Below are positions 10,707-22,024 of a DNA stretch of 64,000 nt, piece after piece. The notes beneath the pieces are model-generated. The model ran no database searches, was not told where the DNA came from, and was given only the letters and a program-made list of their open reading frames with translations. Every line of letters begins with the position of its first letter. The stretch's first letter is position 1. Source of the DNA: Pseudomonas hydrolytica (GTDB lineage Bacteria > Pseudomonadota > Gammaproteobacteria > Pseudomonadales > Pseudomonadaceae); NCBI RefSeq assembly GCF_021495345.1, contig NZ_CP099397.1, positions 992,001 through 1,056,000 on the forward strand, read 5' to 3'. The position numbers and the translations under genes were made by a program.

Positions 10707-11342
10707 ATGCTGACCATCGCCCTGTCCAAAGGCCGTATCCTCGACGACACCCTGCCGCTGCTGGCAGCGGCGGGCATCGAGCCGACCGAGAATCCGGACA
10801 AGAGCCGCAAGCTGATCATCCCGACCACTCAGGATGACGTGCGCCTGTTGATCGTGCGTGCCACCGACGTGCCGACCTATGTCGAGCATGGCGCGGCCGA
10901 CCTCGGCGTGGCCGGCAAGGATGTGCTGATGGAATACGGCGGGCAGGGCCTGTACGAGCCACTGGATCTGCAGATCGCCAAGTGCAAGCTGATGACCGCC
11001 GGCAAGGTCGGCGCGCCGGAGCCCAAGGGGCGCCTGCGCGTAGCCACCAAGTTCGTCAATGTCGCCAAGCGCTACTACGCCGAGCAGGGCCGTCAGGTCG
11101 ACATCATCAAGCTCTACGGCTCGATGGAACTGGCGCCGCTGGTGGGCCTGGCCGACAAGATCATCGACGTGGTCGACACCGGCAACACCCTGCGCGCCAA
11201 CGGCCTGGAACCGCAGGAGCTGATCGCCACCATCAGCTCGCGCCTGATCGTCAACAAGGCTTCGATGAAGATGCAGCACGGCCGCATCCAGGCGCTGATC
11301 GAAACCCTGCGTGGCGCGGTCGAGGCGCGACACCAAGGCTGA
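10707..11342 (+). CDS. hisG: ATP phosphoribosyltransferase, short form HisG
   Basis: First enzyme of histidine biosynthesis (ATP + PRPP). 211 residues, the short HisG(S) form lacking the C-terminal regulatory domain, so activity and feedback inhibition need a HisZ partner encoded elsewhere. The PRPP-loop region [18 protein letters not shown] segment (here [17 protein letters not shown]) is present. Preceded by AAGGAAA. Confidence 0.96.
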   Translation: MLTIALSKGRILDDTLPLLAAAGIEPTENPDKSRKLIIPTTQDDVRLLIVRATDVPTYVEHGAADLGVAGKDVLMEYGGQGLYEPLDLQIAKCKLMTAGKVGAPEPKGRLRVATKFVNVAKRYYAEQGRQVDIIKLYGSMELAPLVGLADKIIDVVDTGNTLRANGLEPQELIATISSRLIVNKASMKMQHGRIQALIETLRGAVEARHQG

Positions 11343-11349
11343 CTCCTTT

Positions 11350-11368
11350 CCGCGACTTCTGGTCGCGG
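11350..11368 (+). other. Stem-loop after hisG
   Basis: Seven-bp stem CCGCGAC / GTCGCGG with loop TTCTG starting 8 bp after the hisG stop; no T-tract. Possible mRNA-end hairpin or weak attenuator before hisD. Confidence 0.3.
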
Positions 11369-11465
11369 CAGCCTATCCGTGTCATAGCCATTTTTCTTGG
11401 GTGCCCGCACGGTGGGCTTGCTACTCTAGCGGCGCCTGAGATTTGCCATTACACGAGGCTTTGCC

Positions 11466-12776
11466 ATGACCGCTCCCATTGCCGTTCGTCGACTCAACGC
11501 CGCTGACCAGGACTTCGCCCGACACCTGGATCATCTGCTGAGCTGGGAAAGCGTCTCCGACGATGGCGTCAATCAGCGTGTGCTGGAAATCATCCAGGCC
11601 GTGCGCGAGCGTGGCGATGCCGCGCTGGTCGAATACACCCAGCGTTTCGATGGCCTGGAGGTCGCCTCCATGGCCGACCTGATCCTGCCGCGCGAGCGTC
11701 TGGAACTGGCCCTCGAACGTATTTCCCCCGCACAGCGCCAGGCGCTGGAAGTCGCCGCCGAGCGCGTGCGCAGCTACCACGAGAAGCAGAAGCAGGATTC
11801 CTGGCGCTACAGCGAGGCCGACGGCACCGTGCTGGGGCAGAAGGTCACGCCGCTGGATCGCGCCGGTCTGTACGTGCCGGGCGGCAAGGCTTCCTATCCA
11901 TCCTCGGTATTGATGAACGCCATCCCGGCCAAGGTCGCCGGCGTGCCCGAGGTGGTCATGGTGGTGCCGACCCCGCGCGGCGAGATCAACGAGATCGTCC
12001 TGGCTGCCGCCGCCATCGCCGGCGTCGACCGCGTGTTCACCATCGGTGGGGCCCAGGCCGTGGCGGCGCTGGCCTATGGCACCGAGAGCGTGCCGCCGGT
12101 GGACAAGATCGTCGGCCCAGGCAACATCTACGTGGCCACCGCCAAGCGCCACGTGTTCGGCAAGGTGGGCATCGACATGATTGCTGGGCCTTCTGAAATT
12201 CTGGTGGTGTGCGATGGCCAGACCGATCCGGACTGGATCGCCATGGACCTGTTCTCCCAGGCCGAGCACGACGAGGACGCCCAGTCGATCCTGGTCAGCC
12301 CGGACGCTGCCTTCCTCGACCGCGTTGCCGCAAGTATCGCCAACCTGCTGCCGACCATGGAGCGTGCCGAGATCATCCGCACCTCGCTGGAAGGCCGTGG
12401 TGCGCTGATTCAGGTGGCCGACATGGCCCAGGCCATCGAGGTGGCCAACCGCATCGCCCCCGAGCACCTGGAGCTGTCGGTGGCCGATCCGGAAGCCTGG
12501 CTGCCCGAGATCCGTCACGCCGGCGCGATCTTCATGGGTCGCTACACCGCGGAGGCCTTGGGCGACTACGTGGCCGGCCCCAATCACGTGCTGCCGACTT
12601 CCGGCACCGCGCGCTTTTCCTCGCCGCTGGGGGTGTACGACTTCCAGAAGCGCTCGTCGATCATCTTCTGCTCGCCGGACGGTGCATCGGAGCTGGGCAA
12701 GAGCGCCTCGGTGCTGGCCCGTGGCGAGTCGCTGACCGCGCACGCTCGCAGCGCCGAGTACCGCATCAAGCCCTGA
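11466..12776 (+). CDS. hisD: Histidinol dehydrogenase HisD
   Basis: Catalyses the last two steps of histidine synthesis, histidinol to histidine with two NAD+. 436 residues, zinc-dependent. Recognisable signatures: [26 protein letters not shown], the zinc-binding [10 protein letters not shown] and the catalytic APEHLELSV. Lies 123 bp after hisG and is followed two bases after its stop by a hairpin repeat. Confidence 0.98.
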   Translation: MTAPIAVRRLNAADQDFARHLDHLLSWESVSDDGVNQRVLEIIQAVRERGDAALVEYTQRFDGLEVASMADLILPRERLELALERISPAQRQALEVAAERVRSYHEKQKQDSWRYSEADGTVLGQKVTPLDRAGLYVPGGKASYPSSVLMNAIPAKVAGVPEVVMVVPTPRGEINEIVLAAAAIAGVDRVFTIGGAQAVAALAYGTESVPPVDKIVGPGNIYVATAKRHVFGKVGIDMIAGPSEILVVCDGQTDPDWIAMDLFSQAEHDEDAQSILVSPDAAFLDRVAASIANLLPTMERAEIIRTSLEGRGALIQVADMAQAIEVANRIAPEHLELSVADPEAWLPEIRHAGAIFMGRYTAEALGDYVAGPNHVLPTSGTARFSSPLGVYDFQKRSSIIFCSPDGASELGKSASVLARGESLTAHARSAEYRIKP

Positions 12777-12778
12777 GG

Positions 12779-12833
12779 GTAGGGTGCGCCGCGCGCACCT
12801 TGTGAATGTTTTGGTGCGCACGGCGCACCCTAC
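12779..12833. repeat. Hairpin repeat, family TAGGGTGCGCC, copy 1
   Basis: 55-bp inverted repeat with arms beginning GTAGGGTGCGCC and ending GGCGCACCCTAC. The left arm has one GCGCGC/GTGCGC difference from copies 2 and 3. It begins 2 bp after the hisD stop. Other copies: 23225-23274 and 25964-26045. Confidence 0.85.
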
Positions 12834-12906
12834 GGGATCACGCTTCGCAGGTTGCACGAAGCGATATCCATCGCCCATGCAACGCATTTCGAGGAGAGAA
12901 GGGCAG

Positions 12907-13959
12907 ATGAGCAAGTTCTGGAGCCCCTTCGTCAAGGACCTGGTGCCCTATGTGCCGGGTGAGCAGCCCAAGCTGAGCAAGCTGGTCAAGCTCAATACCA
13001 ACGAGAACCCCTACGGCCCGTCGCCCAAGGCCATCGCGGCGATGCAGGCCGAGCTGAACGACGACCTGCGCCTGTACCCGGACCCCAACGGCGACCGGCT
13101 GAAACAGGCCGTGGCCGACTACTACGGCGTGAGCACGGCGCAGGTGTTCGTCGGCAACGGCTCCGACGAGGTGCTGGCGCACGCCTTCCATGGCCTGTTC
13201 CAGCATGACAAGCCGCTGCTGTTCCCGGATGTCACCTACAGCTTCTACCCGGTCTACTGCGGCCTGTATGGCATCGAGTTCGAGGCGCTGGCGCTGGACG
13301 AAAATTTCCAGATCCGTGTCGAGGACTATGCCCGGCCCAATGGCGGCATCATCTTCCCCAATCCCAACGCGCCGACCGGCTGCCTGCTGCCACTCGAGGC
13401 CGTCGAGCGTCTGCTGCAGGACAGCCCGGATTCGGTGGTGCTGGTGGATGAAGCCTATATCGACTTCGGCGGCCAGAGCGCCATCGCCCTGGTCGACAAG
13501 TACCCGAATCTGCTGGTCACCCAGACCCTGTCCAAGTCGCGTTCGCTGGCCGGTCTGCGCGTCGGTATCGCGGTTGGTCACCCGGACCTGATCGAGGCGC
13601 TGGAGCGGATCAAGAACAGCTTCAACTCCTATCCGCTCGATCGCATGGCCATCGCCGGCGCAGCGGCGGCGTTCGCCGATCGCGAGTATTTCGAGCAGAC
13701 CTGCAAGCAGGTGATCGCCAGTCGCGAGGCGGTGGTCGCCGGGCTGCAGGGGCTGGGTTTCGAGGTGTTGCCGTCGGCCGCCAACTTCGTCTTCGCTCGT
13801 CACCCGGGCAAGGATGCCGCCACCCTGGCGGCCGGTCTGCGCGAGCAGGGCGTGATCGTGCGCCACTTCAAGCAGCCGCGCATCGCCCAGTTCCTGCGTA
13901 TCACCATCGGCACGCCGGAGCAGAACCAGGCCCTGCTGGATGCCCTGCAAGGTCTTTGA
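12907..13959 (+). CDS. hisC: Histidinol-phosphate aminotransferase HisC
   Basis: PLP-dependent aminotransferase converting imidazole-acetol phosphate to histidinol phosphate. 350 residues from ATG 12907 ([11 protein letters not shown]), preceded by GAGGAGAGAAGG. Upstream in-frame codons run through the hairpin repeat and are not coding. The PLP lysine is K210 in [21 protein letters not shown] at 152-158 is the typical type I motif. Ends at a bidirectional terminator. Confidence 0.97.
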   Translation: MSKFWSPFVKDLVPYVPGEQPKLSKLVKLNTNENPYGPSPKAIAAMQAELNDDLRLYPDPNGDRLKQAVADYYGVSTAQVFVGNGSDEVLAHAFHGLFQHDKPLLFPDVTYSFYPVYCGLYGIEFEALALDENFQIRVEDYARPNGGIIFPNPNAPTGCLLPLEAVERLLQDSPDSVVLVDEAYIDFGGQSAIALVDKYPNLLVTQTLSKSRSLAGLRVGIAVGHPDLIEALERIKNSFNSYPLDRMAIAGAAAAFADREYFEQTCKQVIASREAVVAGLQGLGFEVLPSAANFVFARHPGKDAATLAAGLREQGVIVRHFKQPRIAQFLRITIGTPEQNQALLDALQGL

Positions 13960-13972
13960 TCCAGGCGGGCTG

Positions 13973-14010
13973 AAAAAAGCCGGTGGCGCGTCAGCGTCAC
14001 CGGCTTTTTT
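13973..14010. terminator. Bidirectional terminator, hisC / DUF4198 gene
   Basis: AAAAAAGCCGGTG then CACCGGCTTTTTT with a GC-rich loop; poly-A on one side and poly-T on the other, between convergent genes. Serves hisC (+) and the 14027 gene (-). Confidence 0.85.
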
Positions 14011-14026
14011 CATGGCACCGAGGGGC

Positions 14027-14746
14027 TTATTCGTGGTGCGGCTGGCCAAGGAAGGTCAGCGAGGTGAACAGACCACGGCTCTCGATATTCGGGTCGTTTT
14101 CCACCGGTACGTAGACCGAGGCGCTGATGATGTTCAGCGCCTCGTTGCGCACCGTGACCTGGGCACGGCCCTCGGCATCGGTTACCGCGCTGACCTGGTG
14201 CGGCGCGCCACGATAGTCACCGACCAGCTCGACGCCTGCCATCGGCTTGCCGTCCACCAGCACGCGCACTGGCAGCGGCTTGCCCGGGCCGACCTTGAGC
14301 GGGTCGGTTTCCGGCACTATGACCATCTTCAGCGGCTCCAGCGCAGGCAGCTTGGCGTCTTCGGCGTAGATCGCCAGGCTGTACTTGTAGGTGTGCAGCG
14401 ACTGGGTCGAGTTCGGCACCTGGCTGCGGCCCTGGTTGATCCACTGGCCGTCCGGGGTCTTCGACCAGGCGCCGTTGTCCAGTGCCACGCCGAGTACGGC
14501 GGGTTTCTTCAAGGGTTGCAGGCGGGCATGGTCGGCCAGGCGCTCGACGGTCACCGGAATCATCTTGCCGGCGGTGTCATAGGCCCAGGAGCCGCTGATC
14601 TTCTCCGGCTTGAAGGCGTCGTCCTCGGCGCCATGGCCGTAGACCACTTCGATGTTGCCGCGACGCTCTTCGGTCCACAGGCCGTGGGCGAGGGCGCCGC
14701 TGCTGGCGAACAGGCCGGCGAGCAGCAGGCAGGCGGGAATGCGCAT
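14027..14746 (-). CDS. DUF4198-family periplasmic protein, putative metal-uptake accessory
   Basis: 239 residues from ATG 14746, chosen because GGAG lies 8 nt upstream and a clean signal peptide follows (MRIPACLLLAGLFASSGALA, then HGLW). The mature N-terminal AHGLWTEE and GHGAEDDAF are typical of DUF4198, a periplasmic beta-rich family that includes NikK-like nickel-uptake components; a C-terminal Ig-like segment (about 150-225, GVELVGDYRGAPHQVSAVTDAEGRAQV) resembles a carboxypeptidase-regulatory fold. It starts 13 nt after the TonB receptor gene, so the two form an operon. Substrate unknown; metal uptake is inferred from family and partner. Confidence 0.75.
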   Translation of the reverse strand: MRIPACLLLAGLFASSGALAHGLWTEERRGNIEVVYGHGAEDDAFKPEKISGSWAYDTAGKMIPVTVERLADHARLQPLKKPAVLGVALDNGAWSKTPDGQWINQGRSQVPNSTQSLHTYKYSLAIYAEDAKLPALEPLKMVIVPETDPLKVGPGKPLPVRVLVDGKPMAGVELVGDYRGAPHQVSAVTDAEGRAQVTVRNEALNIISASVYVPVENDPNIESRGLFTSLTFLGQPHHE

Positions 14747-14759
14747 GAATATCTCCAAT

Positions 14760-16838
14760 TCACAGGTTGAGGGTCAGGTTGACGCTGAGGTTGCGGGGAT
14801 CGCCGGGCATTACCCAGACGCTGTTGAACGAGCGCTCGTAGTACTTGCGATCGAACAGGTTGTTGAGGTTCAGGCCCAGGCTCAGGTCCTTGGTGGCCTG
14901 CCAGCGGGCCAGCAGATCGACCGTGGTGTAGGCCGGCAGCTCGAAGTTGCTGCCGGTCTGCCCGGAACGGTCGCCGACGTAGTTGACTGCGGCGCCGAAT
15001 TCCGAGCCCTGCAGCGAGCCGCCCTGGAACTGGTAGACGCCCATCAGGCTGGCGCTGTTGCGGGCGATGCCGAGCAGATCGCTACCCTCGGGGATACTGT
15101 TGTCCTTGGTCACCTCGGCGTCGATGTAGGCATAGGCGCCGATCACCCGTAGGGCATCGGTGAGCTGGCCGCTGACCTGCAGATCCAGGCCCTGGCTGCG
15201 GGCCTTGCCGGCGGCGATGCTGTCGCCGGGATTGTTCGGGTCGGCGGTCAGCACGTTTTCCTTCTCGATATGGAACAGCGCCACGGTGGCGCCGAGGCGG
15301 CTGTCGAACAGGTCGAGTTTCAGGCCGGTCTCGTAGCCGAGGCCCTTCTCCGGCTTGAACACCTGCCCCTGGGCACCGATGGTGTTGGGCTTGAACGACA
15401 TCGAGGCGTTGGCGAACACGCCGACTTCCGGCGTCAGCTGGTAGAGCACGCCGGCACGCGGGGTGGCGACCTCCTTGGTCTGCTCGTTGCTGACCCGCGT
15501 GCTGCGGTTGCGCGCGGTCTGCTCGAAACGCTCCAGACGCACGCCGAGCAGGCCGCTCCAGCGTTCGCTGAAGGTGATCTGGTCCTGCAGGTTGAGGGCG
15601 TAGCTTTCCGTGTGTTCGTGGAAGTCGTTGGGATTGACCAGGGGCGGCTTGGGCTGGCCATAGATCGGGTTGTAGATGTTCTGGCCGTAGCCCAGACCGG
15701 TGACGCTCTGCGGGTACTTCTGGCTGTTGCGGTAGTTCTCGTACTCCAGGCCCAGCAGCGTCTGGTGCTGCCAGCCGGCCAGCTCGAACTGGCCGTGCAG
15801 CTCGGCCTGGGTGATGCTGTCGTTCCACTCGAAGCTGCGCTCGCGGTAGAAGCGCGTGACCTGGTCGCCGATCAGTCGCGACGGCTCGGAGCTGTTGCCG
15901 TCCAGGGTGCCCTGGCTGTAATGGCTGGCCAGGCGCAGCTTCCAGGCATCGCTGAGAAAGTGTTCCAGGCTCACCTGCAGTAGCTGGTTGTCGTTGCGGA
16001 TCTCGCCGTCGTTGGGTTCGCCGAGGAAGGTCGAACGCTTGACGGCCCCCATCTTGCCGTCAACGGCGGGAATGCCGCGGTCGAACACCGAATCGGTGCG
16101 CGAGAACTCGCTGTCGATCATCAGCAGGGTGTCCGGCGACAGCTGCCAGCTCAGGCTCGGGTTGACGATCTGCCGCTGATTGCCGACGTGATCGCGGAAG
16201 CTGCCGTTGTCCTCCACCGCCAGGTTGACGCGCGAGAGCAGCGTGCCCTCGTCGTTCAGCGGGGTATTGACGTCGAGGCTGCTGCGGTAGCGATCCCAGC
16301 GTCCGGCGCTGGCCTTGAACTGGGTGAAGGCTTCCTGTTGCGGGCGCTTGGTGACGATGTTGACCAGCCCGCCCGGATCGCCACGGCCGTACAGGGCGGC
16401 TGCCGGGCCCTTGAGCACTTCCAGGCGCTCGATGGCCGAGGCGTCCGGTGAGCTGTAGCTGCCGCGGTTGATGGCGAAGCCGTTGCGGTACAGCTCGCCG
16501 GTGGTGAAGCCGCGCACGCTGTAGTTGAGGAAGGCCAGGCCGCCGAAGTTGTTCTGTCGAGACACGCCGCCGGCGAAGTCCAGGGCTCGGTCGATACGGC
16601 TGCTGCCGAGGTCTTCTAGCACCTGAGCCGGCACCACGCTGATGGCCTGGGGAATCTCGTTGATCGGCGTGTCGGTGCGGGTGGCGCTGGCCGAACGCGT
16701 GGCGCGATAGCCCTGTACCGGGCCGTCGGCCAGCTCCGGGCTGGCGCTGATGATGCTGTCTTCCAGCTGTGCGGGGGATTCTCCAGCCAGAGCGCAAGGC
16801 ACTAGCAGGCTGGCGAGCAGGGCGGGAACGGCGCGCAA
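14760..16838 (-). CDS. TonB-dependent outer-membrane receptor (siderophore/metal type)
   Basis: 692 residues: signal peptide (1-18), plug domain (about 55-160, with EIPQAISVVPAQVLEDLGSS and VRGFTTGELYRNGF), then a 22-strand-type barrel ending LSVNLTLNL. The plug and the VLKGPAAALYGRGDPGGLVN motif place it in the FhuA/FpvA siderophore-receptor class. No extra N-terminal signalling domain is present, so it does not look like a sigma/anti-sigma transducer. The start is TTG with GGAG 9-12 nt upstream; no in-frame ATG is better placed. Co-transcribed with the DUF4198 gene and preceded by Zur-like dyads. The ligand could be a ferric siderophore, zinc or nickel complex; sequence alone cannot decide. 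Confidence 0.85.
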   Translation of the reverse strand: MRAVPALLASLLVPCALAGESPAQLEDSIISASPELADGPVQGYRATRSASATRTDTPINEIPQAISVVPAQVLEDLGSSRIDRALDFAGGVSRQNNFGGLAFLNYSVRGFTTGELYRNGFAINRGSYSSPDASAIERLEVLKGPAAALYGRGDPGGLVNIVTKRPQQEAFTQFKASAGRWDRYRSSLDVNTPLNDEGTLLSRVNLAVEDNGSFRDHVGNQRQIVNPSLSWQLSPDTLLMIDSEFSRTDSVFDRGIPAVDGKMGAVKRSTFLGEPNDGEIRNDNQLLQVSLEHFLSDAWKLRLASHYSQGTLDGNSSEPSRLIGDQVTRFYRERSFEWNDSITQAELHGQFELAGWQHQTLLGLEYENYRNSQKYPQSVTGLGYGQNIYNPIYGQPKPPLVNPNDFHEHTESYALNLQDQITFSERWSGLLGVRLERFEQTARNRSTRVSNEQTKEVATPRAGVLYQLTPEVGVFANASMSFKPNTIGAQGQVFKPEKGLGYETGLKLDLFDSRLGATVALFHIEKENVLTADPNNPGDSIAAGKARSQGLDLQVSGQLTDALRVIGAYAYIDAEVTKDNSIPEGSDLLGIARNSASLMGVYQFQGGSLQGSEFGAAVNYVGDRSGQTGSNFELPAYTTVDLLARWQATKDLSLGLNLNNLFDRKYYERSFNSVWVMPGDPRNLSVNLTLNL

Positions 16839-16863
16839 GGGGGAACTCCAGTCGATGACATTT

Positions 16864-16891
16864 GATGTAATAACATAACATTAAATGTTAT
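16864..16891 (-). promoter_or_regulatory. Overlapping dyads, putative Zur-type operator
   Basis: In an AT-rich patch 26 bp before the receptor start there are two overlapping dyads. Reading the minus strand, AATGTTAT-GTT-ATTACATC (16864-16882) fits the gammaproteobacterial Zur consensus core (AATGTTAT-N3-ATAACATT) at 14 of 16 half-site bases. The adjoining ATAACATT-A-AATGTTAT (16875-16891) is a perfect palindrome of the same half-sites in the opposite order. Regulator identity is inferred from this match; a different Fur-family repressor is possible. Confidence 0.5.
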
Positions 16892-16924
16892 CGAGAAAAG
16901 TTCCCAGGTGAAAAATAGAACCTG

Positions 16925-18067
<1,143 letters not shown>

Positions 18068-18178
18068 CGAGAGCATCCTGAGGGTTGCGAGGGCCAAAGG
18101 CGGCCCTTTAAGGTGGCGCATTATAGTGAGGAGCTCGCCAATTAGGCAGCGGCTCGCAACAGCTTGTGAGGATCTTTC

Positions 18179-18937
18179 ATGGCCATTGCCCTGTCTACCC
18201 TGGTTGGCGAAGCCGACCAGCTGCTCAACGCGTCACGCATCAGCGATTACTGCCCCAATGGCCTGCAGGTCGAGGGGCGGCCGCAGGTGCTGCGCATCGT
18301 CAGCGGCGTCACCGCCAGCCAGGCGCTGATCGAGGCGGCGATCGAGGCCGAAGCCGACGTGTTGCTGGTGCATCACGGCTACTTCTGGAAGGGCGAGAAC
18401 CCCTGCGTCACCGGCATGAAGCAGCGTCGTCTGAAAGCGCTGCTGGCCCATGACATCAGCCTGCTGGCCTATCACCTGCCACTGGACGTGCACCCCGAGG
18501 TGGGCAACAACGTGCAACTGGCGCGTCAGCTCGGCATCGTCGTCGAAGGCCCGCTGGAGCCGGACAATCCGCGCACGGTAGGCCTCGTGGGTTCTTTGGA
18601 GGAGCCGATGAGCGCCGTCGATTTCGCCCGTCACGTGCAGCAGGTGCTGGGGCGCGAGCCGCTGTTGGTCGAAGGCGAAGGCCTGATCCGCCGGGTCGGC
18701 TGGTGTACGGGGGGCGGGCAGGGCTATATCGATCAGGCGATCGCCGCCGGTGTCGATCTATACCTGACCGGTGAAGCCTCCGAGCAGACCTTCCACAGCG
18801 CGCGCGAGAATGGCGTGAGCTTCATTGCCGCCGGCCATCACGCCACCGAGCGCTACGGCGTGCAGGCGCTGGGCGATTATCTGGCGCGGCGTTTCGCCCT
18901 GGAACACCTGTTCATCGACTGCCCGAATCCGGTCTGA
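18179..18937 (+). CDS. Nif3-like dinuclear metal-centre protein
   Basis: 252 residues of the Nif3/YbgI (DUF34) family, ring-shaped hexamers with a dinuclear metal site; reported links to GTP cyclohydrolase-like and metal-handling functions remain unsettled. Metal-ligand histidines appear in VLLVHHGYFWKG and in AAGHHATERYG, and GLQVEG near the start is typical. Divergent from algW by 111 bp, upstream of cysD. Annotated by family only. Confidence 0.9.
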   Translation: MAIALSTLVGEADQLLNASRISDYCPNGLQVEGRPQVLRIVSGVTASQALIEAAIEAEADVLLVHHGYFWKGENPCVTGMKQRRLKALLAHDISLLAYHLPLDVHPEVGNNVQLARQLGIVVEGPLEPDNPRTVGLVGSLEEPMSAVDFARHVQQVLGREPLLVEGEGLIRRVGWCTGGGQGYIDQAIAAGVDLYLTGEASEQTFHSARENGVSFIAAGHHATERYGVQALGDYLARRFALEHLFIDCPNPV

Positions 18938-19069
18938 TTCGGACTTTCGTGCAGCTATAACGCTAGATCTTTTCGGTCTAACCGGCGCCCTGAGTATAAG
19001 CAGATGCTGTGGTAGAGTGCGCGCTCGTCCACGGCCCGCCGGCCCCATTACAGCAAACCGTGAGTAGCC

Positions 19070-19987
19070 ATGCTCGATAAACTGACCCACCTGAAGCAGC
19101 TGGAGGCGGAGAGTATCCACATCATTCGTGAAGTGGCCGCCGAATTCGACAACCCGGTGATGCTCTATTCCATCGGTAAGGACTCCGCCGTGATGCTGCA
19201 TCTGGCACGCAAGGCGTTCTTCCCTGGCAAGCTGCCGTTCCCGGTGCTGCACGTCGATACCCGCTGGAAGTTCCAGGAAATGTACCGCTTCCGCGAAAAG
19301 ATGGTCAGCGAGATGGGCCTGGAGCTGATCACCCACATCAACCCCGATGGTGTGGCGCAGGACATGAATCCCTTCACCTACGGCAGTGCCAAGCACACCG
19401 ACGTGATGAAGACCGAAGGCCTCAAGCAGGCGCTGGACAAGTACGGCTTCGACGCCGCCTTCGGTGGCGCGCGCCGCGACGAGGAGAAATCCCGCGCCAA
19501 GGAGCGTGTGTACTCCTTCCGCGACAGCAAGCACCGCTGGGACCCGAAGAACCAGCGCCCCGAGCTGTGGAACGTGTACAACGGCAAGGTCAAGAAGGGC
19601 GAGTCGATCCGCGTCTTCCCGCTGTCGAACTGGACCGAGCTGGACATCTGGCAATACATCTACCTGGAGCAGATCCCGATCGTGCCGCTGTACTTCGCCG
19701 CCGAGCGCGAAGTCGTGGAGCTCAACGGCACGCTGGTGATGATCGATGACGAGCGCATCCTCAACTACCTGACACCCGAGCAGAAGGCCAGCATCCACAA
19801 GAAGATGGTGCGCTTCCGTACCCTGGGCTGCTACCCGCTGACCGGCGCGGTGGAGTCCACCGCGGCGACCCTGCCGGACATCATCCAGGAAATGCTCCTG
19901 ACCAAGACCAGCGAACGCCAGGGCCGGGTCATCGACCACGACGCCGCCGGTTCGATGGAAGAAAAGAAACGCCAGGGCTACTTCTAA
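19070..19987 (+). CDS. cysD: Sulfate adenylyltransferase subunit 2 CysD
   Basis: ATP-sulfurylase catalytic subunit forming APS from sulfate and ATP, first step of assimilatory sulfate reduction. 305 residues, PAPS-reductase/PP-loop fold with [13 protein letters not shown] near residue 35-47. Twelve nt separate it from cysNC. The 130-bp upstream gap is moderately AT-rich and a CysB site would be expected there, though I cannot point to one with confidence. Confidence 0.97.
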   Translation: MLDKLTHLKQLEAESIHIIREVAAEFDNPVMLYSIGKDSAVMLHLARKAFFPGKLPFPVLHVDTRWKFQEMYRFREKMVSEMGLELITHINPDGVAQDMNPFTYGSAKHTDVMKTEGLKQALDKYGFDAAFGGARRDEEKSRAKERVYSFRDSKHRWDPKNQRPELWNVYNGKVKKGESIRVFPLSNWTELDIWQYIYLEQIPIVPLYFAAEREVVELNGTLVMIDDERILNYLTPEQKASIHKKMVRFRTLGCYPLTGAVESTAATLPDIIQEMLLTKTSERQGRVIDHDAAGSMEEKKRQGYF

Positions 19988-19999
19988 GGATTCCTCATC

Positions 20000-21895
20000 A
20001 TGAGTCACCAGTCTGATCTGATCAGCGAGGACATCCTCGCCTACCTGGCCCAGCACGAACGCAAGGAGCTGCTGCGCTTCCTCACCTGCGGCAACGTCGA
20101 CGACGGCAAGAGCACCCTGATCGGGCGCCTGCTGCACGACTCCAAAATGATCTATGAGGACCATCTGGAGGCCATCAGCCGCGACTCGAAGAAGGTCGGC
20201 ACCACCGGCGACGACATCGACCTGGCGCTGCTGGTCGACGGCCTGCAGGCCGAGCGCGAGCAGGGCATCACCATCGACGTGGCCTACCGCTACTTCAGCA
20301 CCGCCAAGCGCAAGTTCATCATCGCCGACACTCCCGGCCATGAGCAGTACACCCGCAACATGGCCACCGGCGCGTCCACCTGCGACCTGGCGATCATCCT
20401 GATCGACGCCCGTTACGGCGTGCAGACCCAGACCAAGCGCCACAGCTTCATCGCCTCCCTGCTGGGCATCAAGCATATCGTCGTCGCGGTCAACAAGATG
20501 GACCTCAAGGGCTTCGACCAGGCTGTGTTCGAGCAGATCAAGGCCGATTACCTGAAGTTCGCCGAAGGCATCGCGCTCAAGCCGAGCACGCTGCACTTCG
20601 TGCCGATGTCGGCGCTCAAGGGCGATAACGTGGTCAACAAGTCCGAGCGCTCGCCCTGGTACGACGGCCAGTCGCTGATGGAAATCCTCGAGACCGTGGA
20701 AGTGGCGGGCGATCGCAACTTCGACGACCTGCGCTTCCCGGTGCAGTACGTCAACCGTCCCAACCTGAACTTCCGCGGCTTCGCCGGCACCCTGGCCAGC
20801 GGCATCGTGCGCAAGGGCGACGAAGTGATGGCGCTGCCGTCGGGCAAGACCAGCCGGGTCAAGTCCATCGTCACCTTCGAGGGCGAGCTGGAGCACGCCG
20901 GTCCGGGCCAGGCCATCACCCTGACCCTGGAAGACGAGATCGACGTGTCGCGCGGCGACATGCTGGTGCATGCCGACAATCGTCCGCAGGTCACCGACAG
21001 CTTCGAGGCCATGCTGGTGTGGATGGGCGAAGAGCCGATGCTGCCGGGCAAGAAATACGACATCAAGCGTGCCACCAGCTATGTGCCGGGCTCGATCCCC
21101 AGCATCGTTCACCGCGTCGACGTGAACACCCTGGAGCAGGGCGCGGCCAGCGAGCTGAAGCTCAACGAGATCGGCCGGGTCAAGGTCGCCCTGGATGCGC
21201 CGATTGCCCTGGATGGTTACGAGTACAACCGCACCACCGGTGCCTTTATCGTCATCGACCGCCTGACCAACGGCACCGTCGGCGCCGGCATGATCATCGC
21301 CGACCCGGTGGCGCAGGGTGGCGGCCAGCACGGTCGTCTGGCCCACGTATCGACCGAGGAGCGCGCCGCGCGCTTCGGCCAGCAGCCGGCCACCGTGCTG
21401 TTCAGCGGCCTGTCCGGCGCCGGCAAGAGCACCCTGGCCTATGCCGTGGAACGCAAGCTGTTCGACATGGGCCGTGCGGTATACGTGCTCGACGGGCAGA
21501 ACCTGCGTCATGACCTGAACAAGGGCCTGCCGCAGGACCGCGCCGGCCGCGCCGAGAACTGGCGCCGCGCCGCGCATGTGGCGCGTCAGTTCAACGAGGC
21601 CGGGATGATCGCCCTGGCCGCCTTCGTCGCCCCGGATGCCGAAGGTCGCGAGCAGGCCAAGGTGCTGATCGGCGGCGAACGCCTGGTTACCGTGTACGTG
21701 CAGGCCTCGCCGCAGGTTTGCCGTGAACGCGACCCGCAGGGCCTGTACGCCGCCGGTGGCGACAACATCCCGGGCGAGGGCTTCCCCTACGACGTGCCGC
21801 TGGATGCCGATCTGGTGATCGACACCCAGACGCAGTCGGTCGAGGAGGGCGTCAAGGCAGTACTGGATCTGCTGCGTATCCGCGGCGCGATCTGA
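20000..21895 (+). CDS. cysN: Bifunctional sulfate adenylyltransferase subunit 1 / APS kinase CysNC
   Basis: 631-residue fusion. Residues 1-450 are the EF-Tu-like GTPase CysN: P-loop GNVDDGKST at 31-39, DTPGHEQY, and NKMDLKG. Residues about 455-631 are the APS kinase CysC, P-loop GLSGAGKST at about 468-476, followed by [11 protein letters not shown]. The GTPase drives APS formation by CysD and the kinase makes PAPS. The fusion is common in Pseudomonas. Terminated by a strong hairpin at 21913-21941. The very long open frame on the opposite strand is a shadow. Confidence 0.97.
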   Translation: MSHQSDLISEDILAYLAQHERKELLRFLTCGNVDDGKSTLIGRLLHDSKMIYEDHLEAISRDSKKVGTTGDDIDLALLVDGLQAEREQGITIDVAYRYFSTAKRKFIIADTPGHEQYTRNMATGASTCDLAIILIDARYGVQTQTKRHSFIASLLGIKHIVVAVNKMDLKGFDQAVFEQIKADYLKFAEGIALKPSTLHFVPMSALKGDNVVNKSERSPWYDGQSLMEILETVEVAGDRNFDDLRFPVQYVNRPNLNFRGFAGTLASGIVRKGDEVMALPSGKTSRVKSIVTFEGELEHAGPGQAITLTLEDEIDVSRGDMLVHADNRPQVTDSFEAMLVWMGEEPMLPGKKYDIKRATSYVPGSIPSIVHRVDVNTLEQGAASELKLNEIGRVKVALDAPIALDGYEYNRTTGAFIVIDRLTNGTVGAGMIIADPVAQGGGQHGRLAHVSTEERAARFGQQPATVLFSGLSGAGKSTLAYAVERKLFDMGRAVYVLDGQNLRHDLNKGLPQDRAGRAENWRRAAHVARQFNEAGMIALAAFVAPDAEGREQAKVLIGGERLVTVYVQASPQVCRERDPQGLYAAGGDNIPGEGFPYDVPLDADLVIDTQTQSVEEGVKAVLDLLRIRGAI

Positions 21896-21912
21896 CGCTC
21901 TTGCGCTGAACG

Positions 21913-21941
21913 AAAAGCCCCGCCCTCGTGCGGGGCTTTTT
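21913..21941 (+). terminator. Rho-independent terminator after cysNC
   Basis: AAAAGCCCCG, loop CCCTCGTG, CGGGGCTTTTT, 18 bp after the cysNC stop. Confidence 0.9.
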
Positions 21942-21978
21942 CATTCCTGGCAGCGGCCGTAGGGGCGAACTTTGCCCA

Positions 21979-22004
21979 ACAAAAAGCCCCGCAATGGCGG
22001 GGCT
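21979..22004 (-). terminator. Rho-independent terminator after yhcB
   Basis: On the minus strand AGCCCCGCCATTGCGGGGCT followed by TTTTTG, 21 bp after the yhcB stop. It faces the cysNC terminator. Confidence 0.85.
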
Positions 22005-22024
22005 CGGTGTTTCTGGCTGACGGG

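Noticed and set aside
14760..16838. Receptor as part of a sigma/anti-sigma (Fec-type) signalling system
   Set aside because: There is no N-terminal signalling domain and no ECF sigma or FecR-like gene beside it.
18758..21577. 939-codon open frame on the minus strand opposite cysD-cysNC
   Set aside because: It runs across two clear sulfate-assimilation genes; its translation is low-complexity and typical of a GC-rich antisense shadow.
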